Source of the DNA: Rhizobium sp. RU33A
GTDB lineage: Bacteria > Pseudomonadota > Alphaproteobacteria > Rhizobiales > Rhizobiaceae
Reading direction: 5' to 3'
Length of the DNA stretch: 64,000 nt
NCBI RefSeq assembly: GCF_900156055.1
Contig: NZ_FTMQ01000004.1
Location: 124,001-188,000 of the forward strand
Program-made: the position numbers and the translations under genes
In this document: positions 1 through 8,977 of the stretch, piece by piece
Numbering within the stretch: position 1 is the first letter of the stretch
How the letters are laid out: each line of letters opens with the position of its first letter
Notes under the pieces: model-generated
What the model was told of the DNA's origin: nothing
The model's database searches: none
The model's input: the letters and a program-made list of their open reading frames with translations, nothing else

Positions 1-440
1 TCGGTGACCTGCTTGACGATGTCGGCCGGTGCCATGGCGATGGCATTGGCGAGACCCTTGAGGCCCTGATAGTGCCGGTAATCGTCGAGCGACAAAGGAT
101 CGGTGACGCCACAACGAGCAAAGGTGAGCCGCGTCTGGCCCTTGAGGAACGGGATATCCTTGGTGAGGCCCTGGCCGAGCGGATGATCGCCACCTGTCAG
201 AAAACCTGCGTCAAAGAGCGACGGCACGTCGGAGGCCTTTACCGGACCATAGGCGACGCGGCCGTGCTCCGTGCGGACTTCGACCAGCACCTCAAGCCAC
301 AGCATTCCGCGCGAGCCGTTGCGAACGATGGTGACATCCTGGCCGCGAGCCCTGGCTTCGCGCTCGATCGCTGCGGCCACCTTGTCAGCGCCAACGGCAA
401 GGGCTGCCGCATCGCGGGGAACGAAGATGGTAATGCTCAT
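1..440 (-). CDS. fdsB: NAD-dependent formate dehydrogenase beta subunit (partial, N-terminus only)
   Basis: Only the first 146 codons are in the window; the gene runs off the left edge. The reading frame opens at the ATG at 440 with MSITIFVPRDAAALAVGADK and stays open to base 1. FdsB is the flavin and NAD-binding subunit of the soluble molybdenum formate dehydrogenase and resembles the 51-kDa NuoF subunit of complex I with a thioredoxin-like N-terminus; that N-terminal part is what is seen here. The start overlaps the fdsG stop codon by four bases (ATGA), so the two are translationally coupled. The call rests mainly on this coupling with fdsG and on the N-terminal sequence; the FMN and NADH motifs lie outside the window. 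Confidence 0.85.
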   Translation of the reverse strand, partial: MSITIFVPRDAAALAVGADKVAAAIEREARARGQDVTIVRNGSRGMLWLEVLVEVRTEHGRVAYGPVKASDVPSLFDAGFLTGGDHPLGQGLTKDIPFLKGQTRLTFARCGVTDPLSLDDYRHYQGLKGLANAIAMAPADIVKQVT

Positions 441-916
441 GAGCGCGCCTCCGCCAGAATGTCGGTGAGACAGTGTTCATCGATGCGGGCGTGCAACTTA
501 CCATCCAGCATGGCGGCCGGCGCTTGGGCGCAAAGGCCGAGACAGAAGACGGGTTCGAGGGTGACAGCACCGTCAGGCGTCGTCTCATGCCAGTCGATGC
601 CGAGTGCTGCCTTGATCTTGTCAGCAAGAGGCTCACCACCCATCGACTGGCAAGCCTCGGCGCGACAGAGCTTCAGCACATGGCGCCCGGCCGGCTGGGC
701 ACGGAAATCATGATAGAAACTGACAACGCCATGCACTTCGGCGCGAGACAGATTGAGCGCATTGGCGATGATTTGTTTGGCGGCTTCCGGAATGAAGCCG
801 AACTCCTCCTGCACCTTGTGCAGAATGGGCAGCATCGGCCCTTCCATCGATCGACAGTGATCAATGATTTCGGATATCCGAGTGACCTCGTCATCCACCA
901 TCGCCCGTATGTTCAT
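437..916 (-). CDS. fdsG: NAD-dependent formate dehydrogenase gamma subunit
   Basis: This encodes a 159-residue protein of the NuoE-like 24-kDa family with a thioredoxin-like [2Fe-2S] ferredoxin fold. The four cluster cysteines are visible as LCRAEAC and, about 35 residues later, CLGLC. In FdsABG enzymes this subunit relays electrons from the molybdenum subunit to FMN on FdsB, reducing NAD+ with formate. The ATG at 916 is chosen because a strong GGGAGGA lies seven bases upstream; a TTG further upstream would swallow that site. The gene overlaps fdsB by four bases and is preceded by a LysR regulator on the same strand, the usual setting for fds operons. Confidence 0.9.
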   Translation of the reverse strand: MNIRAMVDDEVTRISEIIDHCRSMEGPMLPILHKVQEEFGFIPEAAKQIIANALNLSRAEVHGVVSFYHDFRAQPAGRHVLKLCRAEACQSMGGEPLADKIKAALGIDWHETTPDGAVTLEPVFCLGLCAQAPAAMLDGKLHARIDEHCLTDILAEARS

Positions 917-1054
917 TGTCAGTCCTCCCAAACCGACGCAGCCGAGTCGTTACTCGTATCGAACGACCCTGTGCAGCGGATCCATGCCCAGCTTAACCGC
1001 TTGCTGCAGGCCCGCCGCATTTGCGTCGTGTCAAGAATGGGTGGGTTGGACCAA

Positions 1055-1990
1055 TCAGGTCAATATCGCACTTCCGTCGGACGATAGAAGATTTCTATCA
1101 AAATCCCGTGCTGCCGCGCGGGCGCGGGCTTCATGCAGAAGGGCCGATACCAAAGGAGTATGCGGTTCACGATAGGCAGCAACAAGGCCGACCGAATGCT
1201 CCGCATGCGGTTCGGTAATTGGGATCATCCGTATCTCTTCGGGAAAACCGAATGATTCCGCTACGTTGCGCGGCATGATAGAGGCACATTGACCGGTGCG
1301 GATGTGGGAAAAGAGCACGATCATCGAATTCGACTCCATCATCAACTTGGGCGTGACCCCGACCTCAGACATGTGGAGGTTGATGATGCGCCGGTTCTGC
1401 ATATCGGGCGTCAAGAGACAGAGCTTAATCTCAGCAACGTCCTTCCAGGTGACGGTTTCACGATCGGCGAGCGGCGATCCTGCAGCGCTGATCAGGTGAT
1501 AGCGCTCGGAATAGAGCGGCACGCTCGTGACGCGCCCCAAGGGCTCGTTGTCGAGATAGGTGATGCCTGCATCGATCTCCAGATCCTCCAGCATGCTGAG
1601 AACCTGCAGTGAATTGCGCGAGAGAATGGTGAAGGTGACATCCGGATGGCGCTTCTGAAACGGCTCCGTCAGCTTGCGCACCATCGCAAGAGCAGTGGGT
1701 ATGGCTGCTATCCGGATATGACCCCCAAGACCCGTGCGAGCCGCGCGCATCTCTTCGCGCATTGTGCGCGTGTCACCGACGATCCGTCGCGCCCATTCTA
1801 GCACGCGTTGTCCCTCCGGCGTCAGTCCGAGGAAGCGCGAACCGCGCTGCACCAGCATGACGCCGAGCTGCTCTTCGAGTTGCCGGATGCCGGCCGACAG
1901 TGTCGGCTGTGTCACGCCGCATTCCTCGGCTGCGCGACCGAAATGCTGCTGGCGGGCGAGCGCGATGAAGAATTCCAGCTTGTCGATCAT
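1055..1990 (-). CDS. LysR-family regulator, probably of the fds operon
   Basis: The 311-residue protein begins with a typical LysR winged helix-turn-helix (residues 1-60, with HFGRAAEECGVTQPTLSAGI as the recognition region) followed by a periplasmic-binding-protein-like effector domain. It lies on the same strand as fdsG, 138 bases upstream, so it is the likely regulator of formate oxidation; LysR genes next to fds operons are common in this group, but the effector cannot be read from sequence. Its ATG lies only 28 bases after the stop of the ArsR gene, so the two regulators are probably cotranscribed. Its GC-rich codon use matches its neighbours. Confidence 0.85.
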   Translation of the reverse strand: MIDKLEFFIALARQQHFGRAAEECGVTQPTLSAGIRQLEEQLGVMLVQRGSRFLGLTPEGQRVLEWARRIVGDTRTMREEMRAARTGLGGHIRIAAIPTALAMVRKLTEPFQKRHPDVTFTILSRNSLQVLSMLEDLEIDAGITYLDNEPLGRVTSVPLYSERYHLISAAGSPLADRETVTWKDVAEIKLCLLTPDMQNRRIINLHMSEVGVTPKLMMESNSMIVLFSHIRTGQCASIMPRNVAESFGFPEEIRMIPITEPHAEHSVGLVAAYREPHTPLVSALLHEARARAAARDFDRNLLSSDGSAILT

Positions 1991-2018
1991 GCCCTGCCCT
2001 TTCGATGCCCTCTCGGGC

Positions 2019-2384
2019 TTACGCCTCGGTGAGCGCCGCCGCCTGGCTGATCGTGACGGGTGTCGGGCCGCAATACATCTTGTAGAGCACGGAGATCAGT
2101 TCGGCGAGTTGTGGATCGGCGATCCGATAGTAGATCTGGCGTCCTTCGCGGCGGGTATGGACCACCTTCTCGCTCCTCAGACGCGCGAGCTGCTGGGAGA
2201 CGACGGCTTGCTGGATGCCGAGGAACTGTTCGATTTCGGTGACCGTCTTCTCGCCCTGGCAGAGCATGCACAGCATCAACAGACGCGTCTCGTGCGACAG
2301 CGCCTTCAACAGCCCGCTGGCAGCGCGCGCCTTCAGCAGGAAATCATCGAGAGCCTCAGGGGTAAGTGGCGGCATTTCGTTCAT
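2019..2384 (-). CDS. ArsR/SmtB-family regulator with candidate thiol-sensing cysteines
   Basis: This 121-residue protein is a winged-helix repressor of the ArsR family, with the recognition helix in IQQAVVSQQLARLRSEKVV and a beta wing at REGRQIYYRI. It carries no CxC metal site in helix 3. Counting from the upstream TTG at 2387, it has Cys40 and Cys43 before the helix-turn-helix and Cys106 in the last helix (LYKMYC). From remembered BigR/SqrR sequences, Cys40 and Cys106 match the cysteine pair that senses persulfide, with a constant offset; a computed alignment was not possible. The ATG at 2384 is preferred over the TTG. It precedes the LysR gene by 28 bases. No sulfide-oxidation gene is visible nearby, so sulfur sensing remains inference. 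Confidence 0.85.
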   Translation of the reverse strand: MNEMPPLTPEALDDFLLKARAASGLLKALSHETRLLMLCMLCQGEKTVTEIEQFLGIQQAVVSQQLARLRSEKVVHTRREGRQIYYRIADPQLAELISVLYKMYCGPTPVTISQAAALTEA

Positions 2385-2451
2385 CAAATGATCCAGAAAT
2401 CGGGGCGCTATATCTGACAGGTGGGCGCTGCTGCACCTGCATATCCTGCAA

Positions 2452-3441
<990 letters not shown>

Positions 3442-3570
3442 TCATCGGTCGCCCAACACCTTCAATCAGCTATAACGGAAAGCATGACACATTCGCGTCA
3501 AAACTGCATGGCGCAGGTCTCTAGCCTCTGATTTAATCATCACAGGCTCATCGGGGCATCACGAGGGATC

Positions 3571-4494
3571 ATGAGACGACTGCCGGCGCTGTCCGCGATG
3601 AAGGTATTCGAGGTGGTTGGTCAGACCCGCAGCTTCACGCGTGCAGCGGAATTGCTGAACCTGACCCAGAGTGCTGTCAGCCGCCAGGTGCGCAATCTCG
3701 AGGAACAGCTGGGCGAAACACTCGTCATCCGCAGGCACCATCACCTGGAACTGACCGCCTCGGGCGCCGAACTGCTGGCCTCGCTGCAGCAGGCCTTCCA
3801 CACGGTGGAGACGACGGTTCGCAATATCCGCGAGAAGAGCAATCTCCGTCTCCGGATCAACGTGCCGCCGACCTTTGCCAAGCGCTGGCTGATGCCGCGG
3901 CTGATGCGCCTCAGAGCCTTCCTGCCCGACGTTGATTTGAGCATTACCACCGATCTTGAGGACAACCTCTCGGAACGCGGCATGCTGGACTGTGCGATCC
4001 GTTTCGGCGACGGCGAATGGCCAAGCCTCAAATCGGAACGGCTGTTTACCGAACGCCATATCGCCGTCTGCGCGCCACATCTCATGCAAGGGCTGCGGGA
4101 CGGCGAGGCGATCGACCTTTCCCGCTTCACCTTCCTGCATGTGCTCGCCTCCGCCGACCAGCGGTATCTCACCTGGCAACGCTGGCTGGATGCAGCGGGC
4201 CTCACCGAAACCGACACGCAAGGCGGACTGGAATTCGACCTGCTCGATCTCGTCATCGAAGCCGCCTGCAACGGGCTGGGGGTCGCGGTGGCGGACCGCT
4301 CCATGGTGGCGCCGCTGATGCAGACGGGCGCGCTCACCCAGGTGCTGGATGTCGAGGTCGAGGGCCACGAATCCTACTGGCTCGTGACGCGAAGCGATAG
4401 GTCTCTGTCGCCGCATGTCGAGGCGTTCAGACGCTGGCTGAGCCAGGAACTCGGCATGGGCTCGATGCTGGCACTCAGACAAGCGAACGCCTGA
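3571..4494 (+). CDS. LysR-family (GcvA-like) regulator
   Basis: The 307-residue protein has the LysR DNA-binding domain in residues 1-65 (FTRAAELLNLTQSAVSRQVR) and a GcvA-type effector domain with PPTFAKRWLMPRL and a C-terminal RWLSQE region. GcvA-like members often control amino-acid or sugar-acid catabolism, but nothing here fixes the ligand. It is divergent from ldh (168 bases between starts) and 101 bases upstream of a codirectional aldehyde dehydrogenase gene, so it probably controls the 4596-8910 catabolic genes. A perfect inverted repeat directly follows its stop codon and could be its operator. Confidence 0.85.
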   Translation: MRRLPALSAMKVFEVVGQTRSFTRAAELLNLTQSAVSRQVRNLEEQLGETLVIRRHHHLELTASGAELLASLQQAFHTVETTVRNIREKSNLRLRINVPPTFAKRWLMPRLMRLRAFLPDVDLSITTDLEDNLSERGMLDCAIRFGDGEWPSLKSERLFTERHIAVCAPHLMQGLRDGEAIDLSRFTFLHVLASADQRYLTWQRWLDAAGLTETDTQGGLEFDLLDLVIEAACNGLGVAVADRSMVAPLMQTGALTQVLDVEVEGHESYWLVTRSDRSLSPHVEAFRRWLSQELGMGSMLALRQANA

Positions 4495-4515
4495 AACATT
4501 CCATTTTGGAATGTT
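4495..4515. promoter_or_regulatory. perfect inverted repeat before the catabolic cluster
   Basis: AACATTCC and GGAATGTT form a perfect 8-base dyad around the 5-base centre ATTTT, starting one base after the LysR stop codon and 81 bases before the aldehyde dehydrogenase start. No T-run follows on either strand, so it does not look like an intrinsic terminator. Its position and symmetry suggest a regulator-binding site for the downstream genes; which protein binds is unknown. Confidence 0.45.
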
Positions 4516-4595
4516 CACCCCGACAATAAGTCGCTTGCGAAGAGACAAGCCCGGCTTCCTACTTGGGCAGACTGTCCGTTGTCGGAGTGCCTGCC

Positions 4596-6020
4596 ATGCC
4601 TACCTTCCAGAACTTCATTGCCGGATCGTTTCGCGAGACGGGGCCACGCCAGACGATCGAGGTGAAGAACCCCGCCAATGGTCGGGTCTTCGCATCCGTG
4701 ACATCGGCGACCGAAGCCGATGTCATCGAGGCGGTGGATGCGGCCGCTTTAGCCCAGAAGCCCTGGGGCCGCCTACCGGCCATCGAACGCGGCAATGCAC
4801 TCCGCAGGCTTGCCGACGCCGTCGAGCGCCATCAACAGAAGATCGGAGCGGCCCTGGCGCTGGAATCCGGCAAGAGCCTTGAGGATGCCGTGGCCGAAAC
4901 CGGCTACGGTGTTGAGCTGATGCGCTACCATGCCGAATGGGCGCGCCGCGTCGAAGGCGAGGTGATCGAGAGCGACACGCCGGACGAAACCCTGATGCTG
5001 AAGCGTGCCCCGATCGGCGTCGTCGCCTGTCTGATCCCCTTCAACTTTCCGATCTACACGCTCGTCCGCAAGATCGCGCCGGCGCTGATCACCGGCAATG
5101 CCGTAGTCGTCAGACCCAGCAATAATACGCCGACCTCGGCCTTCGTCTTCGCCGAGGCAATCAAGGAAGCGGATATTCCAGAAGGTCTCGTCAGCATCAT
5201 GGCCATGAGCCACGAGGTGGCCCAGGTGATGGCAACCCGCCGCGAAGTGGGCATGATCACCCTGACCGGCAGTGTCGCCGCAGGCCAGACGGTTCTCGAA
5301 TACTGCAAGGCCAACATCGCCAAGCCCTCGCTCGAACTCGGCGGCAAGACGCCCGTGATCGTCGAGCCGGACGCCGATCTCGACGTGGTCACGAAAAGCG
5401 TGCTCTCAGCCAAGACCGCCCATTGCGGCCAGGTCTGCACCTCCGTCGAGCGCCTTTACGTGCATGCCTCCGTGCATGGCACGCTTCTCGCCAGGCTCAA
5501 GGGTGCCTTCGAACGCCGTCACTATGGCGATAGGGCCGAGGAGCCGACCCGAATGGGACCGCTCGCCAATGCCGCAGCCCGCCTGCGCGTCCATCACATG
5601 GTCGAACGCGCCAAGGCCGATGGCGCCGTGATCGAGACGGGTGGCTTCCTTCCGCCTGGCGACGGCTATTTCTATCCGCCGACACTGCTCTCCGACTGCC
5701 GCCAGGACATGGAGATCGTCCAGGAAGAAGTCTTCGGGCCGGTGCTGGCCGTGATCCCCTATACCGATTTCGACGAGGCGCTGGCCATGGCGAGCGACCA
5801 CCAGTTCGGCCTCGCCTCGGTGGTCTTTACCGAGAACTACCGCAAGGTGATGAAGGCCGCGAACGAGATCGAGGCGGGCGAACTCTACATCAACCGCTTT
5901 CCGGCCGATCCCTATCAGGGCTACCACGCCGGCTGGAAGCGCTCTGGCCTCGGCGGCGACGACGGCAAACACGGCATGCTGGAATTCACCCAGACGCGCC
6001 TCGTCATTCTCAAACACTGA
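4596..6020 (+). CDS. aldehyde dehydrogenase, AldA-like (lactaldehyde/glycolaldehyde type)
   Basis: The 474-residue NAD(P)-dependent aldehyde dehydrogenase oxidises an aldehyde to its acid. Visible landmarks are the oxyanion Asn in PFNFP (N150), the general base Glu in LELGGK (E247) and the catalytic Cys in GQVC (C281). The C-terminal end, with YHAGWKRSGLGGDDGKHG, closely resembles E. coli AldA. One oddity is that the cofactor loop usually written KPSE reads RPSN (residues 173-176), losing the Glu that favours NAD+. The ATG at 4596 has GGAG at 4584-4587; an upstream in-frame GGG/TTG extension is not needed. It is the first enzyme of a three-gene catabolic set. Confidence 0.85.
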   Translation: MPTFQNFIAGSFRETGPRQTIEVKNPANGRVFASVTSATEADVIEAVDAAALAQKPWGRLPAIERGNALRRLADAVERHQQKIGAALALESGKSLEDAVAETGYGVELMRYHAEWARRVEGEVIESDTPDETLMLKRAPIGVVACLIPFNFPIYTLVRKIAPALITGNAVVVRPSNNTPTSAFVFAEAIKEADIPEGLVSIMAMSHEVAQVMATRREVGMITLTGSVAAGQTVLEYCKANIAKPSLELGGKTPVIVEPDADLDVVTKSVLSAKTAHCGQVCTSVERLYVHASVHGTLLARLKGAFERRHYGDRAEEPTRMGPLANAAARLRVHHMVERAKADGAVIETGGFLPPGDGYFYPPTLLSDCRQDMEIVQEEVFGPVLAVIPYTDFDEALAMASDHQFGLASVVFTENYRKVMKAANEIEAGELYINRFPADPYQGYHAGWKRSGLGGDDGKHGMLEFTQTRLVILKH

Positions 6021-6062
6021 TCACCAATTAGCCGGCTCAAGAATTCTTCATCGGGGGCATCC

Positions 6063-7280
6063 ATGAAAGTCGCTTCGCTCAAGACACACGTCGTCGCAAC
6101 GCCCGCGCCGCATATCGGCGGCATGTACTGGATCTTTGTCGAGCTGGAGACAGCCTGCGGTATCACGGGCGTCGGTGAAATCTATTCGACCGCCTTCCAC
6201 CCCTCGGGCATCGCGGTCCTCGTTGAAGACGTCTTCACCCGTTATCTCGAAGGTCACGATCCACATCAGATCGAGCGCTTCTGGCGCGCGGCCTATTCGA
6301 GCGGCTTCACCCAGCGGCCCGACCCGACCATGGTCGGGATCATCTCCGGTCTCGAAATCGCCTGCTGGGACATCATCGGCAAGGCGGCGGGCCGGTCGGT
6401 CGCCGATCTGCTCGGCGGCCCTGTGCATGACAAGCTGCGCGCTTACACCTATCTCTATCCGAAGAACGCGGCCGGAGACTACGACTACAACGATCCGGAT
6501 CTCGCCGCCGAAGAGGCGGTCCGCATGGTTGAGGCCGGCTTCACCGGGCTGAAATTCGATCCAGCCGGGCCCTACACCAATTATTCCGGTCACCAGCTCT
6601 CCCTGCCCGTCATGGATCGCTGCGAAGAGTTCTGCCGCAAGATCCGCGATGCGATCGGCAACCGCGCCGACATCCTCTTCGGCACCCATGGCCAGATGGT
6701 GCCGTCGTCGGCGATCCGTCTCGCCAAGCGTCTCGAAAAGTATGACCCGCTCTGGTTCGAAGAGCCCGTACCGCCCGGCCAGGAAGCCGCGATGGCGGAA
6801 GTCGCGCGCGCGACCTCGATCCCCGTCTCGACGGGCGAGCGCCTGACGACGAAATACGAATTCCAGAGAGTATTGCAGCTTGGCGCTGCTTCCATCCTGC
6901 AGATGAATGTCGCGCGTGTCGGCGGCTTGCTGGAGGCGAAGAAGATCGCCGGGATGGCCGAGGCCTTTTATGCGCAGATTGCGCCGCATCTCTACAACGG
7001 CCCGGTCGGGGCAGCCGCCTCGATCCAGCTGGCAGCCACCTGCCCGAACTTCCTCATCCATGAGGCGATCATGGATTTCGGCGGTTTCCATGCCGATGTG
7101 CTAAAGACGAAGCTGAGCTTCGACGACGGCTATCTGATCCCGTCACGCGAGCCGGGGCTGGGCATCGAATTGAACCACGACGTCATCGCCAGGCACACGC
7201 CCTACACCGGCGAAAGGCTGCATCTGCAGATGGCGGCCGAGCATGCCGACGTGAAAGACTTCATGCCGGCCAAGGGCTGA
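6063..7280 (+). CDS. enolase-superfamily enzyme, mandelate racemase/galactonate dehydratase-like
   Basis: The 405-residue protein has the N-terminal capping domain (residues 1-125) and the C-terminal barrel of the mandelate racemase/muconate lactonizing group, whose members abstract a proton alpha to a carboxylate, usually to dehydrate or isomerise sugar acids. Candidate active-site residues are Lys164 (GLKFDPAG), His209 (GTHGQM), Glu233/234 (WFEEPV), Glu259 (TGER) and His309 (APHLYNGP). In galactonate dehydratase the first metal ligand is Asp in DxHGR; here that place reads Gly207, which is unusual. The substrate is unknown. The gene sits between an aldehyde dehydrogenase (42 bases upstream) and a GMC oxidoreductase (10 bases downstream). 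Confidence 0.8.
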   Translation: MKVASLKTHVVATPAPHIGGMYWIFVELETACGITGVGEIYSTAFHPSGIAVLVEDVFTRYLEGHDPHQIERFWRAAYSSGFTQRPDPTMVGIISGLEIACWDIIGKAAGRSVADLLGGPVHDKLRAYTYLYPKNAAGDYDYNDPDLAAEEAVRMVEAGFTGLKFDPAGPYTNYSGHQLSLPVMDRCEEFCRKIRDAIGNRADILFGTHGQMVPSSAIRLAKRLEKYDPLWFEEPVPPGQEAAMAEVARATSIPVSTGERLTTKYEFQRVLQLGAASILQMNVARVGGLLEAKKIAGMAEAFYAQIAPHLYNGPVGAAASIQLAATCPNFLIHEAIMDFGGFHADVLKTKLSFDDGYLIPSREPGLGIELNHDVIARHTPYTGERLHLQMAAEHADVKDFMPAKG

Positions 7281-7290
7281 GGAACACCCC

Positions 7291-8910
7291 ATGATCTTTG
7301 ATTTCATCGTGGTCGGTGCAGGCTCGGCTGGCTGCATCGTGGCGAGCCGCCTGAGCGAGAGCGGACGCCATACGGTGCTGCTCATCGAGGCCGGTGGCGA
7401 GGACAAGTCCTTCTGGTTCAAGATTCCGGTGGGCTACGCCAAGAGCTATTACAATCCGAAGGTCAACTGGATGTACCGCACGGAGCCGGAGGCAAACCTC
7501 GGCGGTCGGCGGATCTACGCCCCACGCGGTAAGGTGCAGGGTGGCTCCGGCTCGATCAATGCCATGGTCTTCGTACGCGGCGCGCGTCAGGATTTCGACG
7601 ACTGGCGCGACGCCGGAAACCCGGGCTGGGGCTTCGATGACGTGCTGCCCTATTTCCGCAAGCTGGAGACCCACGCCCGGGGTGAAAGCCGCTGGCATGG
7701 CGGAACCGGCCCGATCCATGTGACGCCGATGCGTGGCGCCACGCATCCGGTGAGTGACGCGTTCCTCGATGCCTGTAACGAGCTCGACATCCCGCTCAAC
7801 GAGGATTTCAACGGCGAGACGCTTGAAGGGGCCGGCGTCTACGACGTCAATACAAGGCGCGGCCAGCGTTCGCATTCCAGCGCCGAATATCTGCGCCCGG
7901 CGCTCAAACGACCAAACCTGACGATCGAGCGCGAGGCACATGCGCGGCGTTTGCTGGTCGAGGCGGATGGCAGGGTGTCGGGTATCGAGCTCATGCAGCA
8001 TGGCCGGGTGAGAACTTTCAACGCGCGCCGCGAGCTCATACTGGCAGCCGGCGCCGTCGATACGCCAAAGCTGATGCAGCTTTCAGGCTTTGGCGATGGA
8101 TCGATGCTCTTTGCGCATGGCATCGAGACCCGCAAACATCTGCCGGCCGTCGGCAAGAACCTGCAGGACCATCTCTGCGCCAGCTTCTACTACCGCTCGA
8201 AACAGCCCACGCTGAATGGTGAATTCGCAAGTCTCATCGGCCAGGCCCGCTTCGGACTGACGTGGCTCCTGAAGCGTACCGGTCCCTTCGCGATGAGCGT
8301 CAACCAGGCCGGGGGCTTCTTCCGCGGATCGCATGAGGAGAAGCGCCCGAACATCCAGGTCTATTTCAACCCGCTGTCCTATCGGATCCCGGATAGTCCG
8401 CGCGCAGGCCTGACACCGGAGCCCTATCCCGGTTTCCTGATCGCCTTCAACGCCTGCCGCCCGACCAGCAAGGGCACGATCTCGATCGCCTCGCCCGACG
8501 CTTCCGACACTCCGCTCATTCGACCAAACTACCTCTCGACGGATCGCGATATAGAGGAAGTCTTGCAAGGGAGCCGGTTGATGCGCCGCATCGCGAACGC
8601 GCGGGCGCTCGATGGTTGGGTCGAGGAGGAAGTGTCGCCATCCAAGGCTGCCGATACAGATGACAAGCTGCTCGACTATTTTAGGCTCAACAGCGGCTCG
8701 ATCTACCACTTGTGCGGCACCTGCGCGATGGGGACAGATCCACACGAGACTGTGGTGGATACCCGCCTCAGGGTCCATGGTGTCCCAGGCCTGCGCATCG
8801 TCGATGCCTCCATCTTCCCGAACATCACCGCTGGCAACATCAATGCGCCGACGATGATGGTTGCCGAAAAAGGTGCGGCGATGATCCTGGAAGACGCCGT
8901 CTCAGCCTGA
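7291..8910 (+). CDS. GMC-family FAD-dependent alcohol oxidoreductase
   Basis: The 539-residue flavoprotein belongs to the glucose-methanol-choline family. The N-terminal FAD motif is VVGAGSAGC (residues 7-15), followed by the GMC signature GKVQGGSGSINAM near residue 84. The C-terminal active-site His lies in YHLCGTCAMG, and the second catalytic position is Asn in GNINAP rather than His. The family oxidises alcohols to aldehydes or ketones; the choline dehydrogenase-like layout does not by itself fix the substrate. The start follows the enolase-superfamily gene by ten bases with GAGGAACACC in front, so both are in one transcript. I infer it supplies an oxidised intermediate to the adjoining enzymes. 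Confidence 0.85.
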   Translation: MIFDFIVVGAGSAGCIVASRLSESGRHTVLLIEAGGEDKSFWFKIPVGYAKSYYNPKVNWMYRTEPEANLGGRRIYAPRGKVQGGSGSINAMVFVRGARQDFDDWRDAGNPGWGFDDVLPYFRKLETHARGESRWHGGTGPIHVTPMRGATHPVSDAFLDACNELDIPLNEDFNGETLEGAGVYDVNTRRGQRSHSSAEYLRPALKRPNLTIEREAHARRLLVEADGRVSGIELMQHGRVRTFNARRELILAAGAVDTPKLMQLSGFGDGSMLFAHGIETRKHLPAVGKNLQDHLCASFYYRSKQPTLNGEFASLIGQARFGLTWLLKRTGPFAMSVNQAGGFFRGSHEEKRPNIQVYFNPLSYRIPDSPRAGLTPEPYPGFLIAFNACRPTSKGTISIASPDASDTPLIRPNYLSTDRDIEEVLQGSRLMRRIANARALDGWVEEEVSPSKAADTDDKLLDYFRLNSGSIYHLCGTCAMGTDPHETVVDTRLRVHGVPGLRIVDASIFPNITAGNINAPTMMVAEKGAAMILEDAVSA

Positions 8911-8922
8911 CATCAGGGCATG

Positions 8923-8950
8923 AAAAAAGCCGGACCTAAGGGCCCGGCTT
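8923..8950 (-). terminator. intrinsic terminator after atpC
   Basis: Reading the minus strand, a hairpin with arms at 8941-8950 and 8927-8936 (one mismatch, four-base loop) is followed by a run of six T. It lies 28 bases after the atpC stop and ends the atpHAGDC transcript. The convergent GMC gene stops 12 bases away on the other side and may use the same stem weakly, as its trailing T-run is poor. Confidence 0.8.
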
Positions 8951-8977
8951 CAATCTTTGTCAGCCGTCAGCAGCCGA

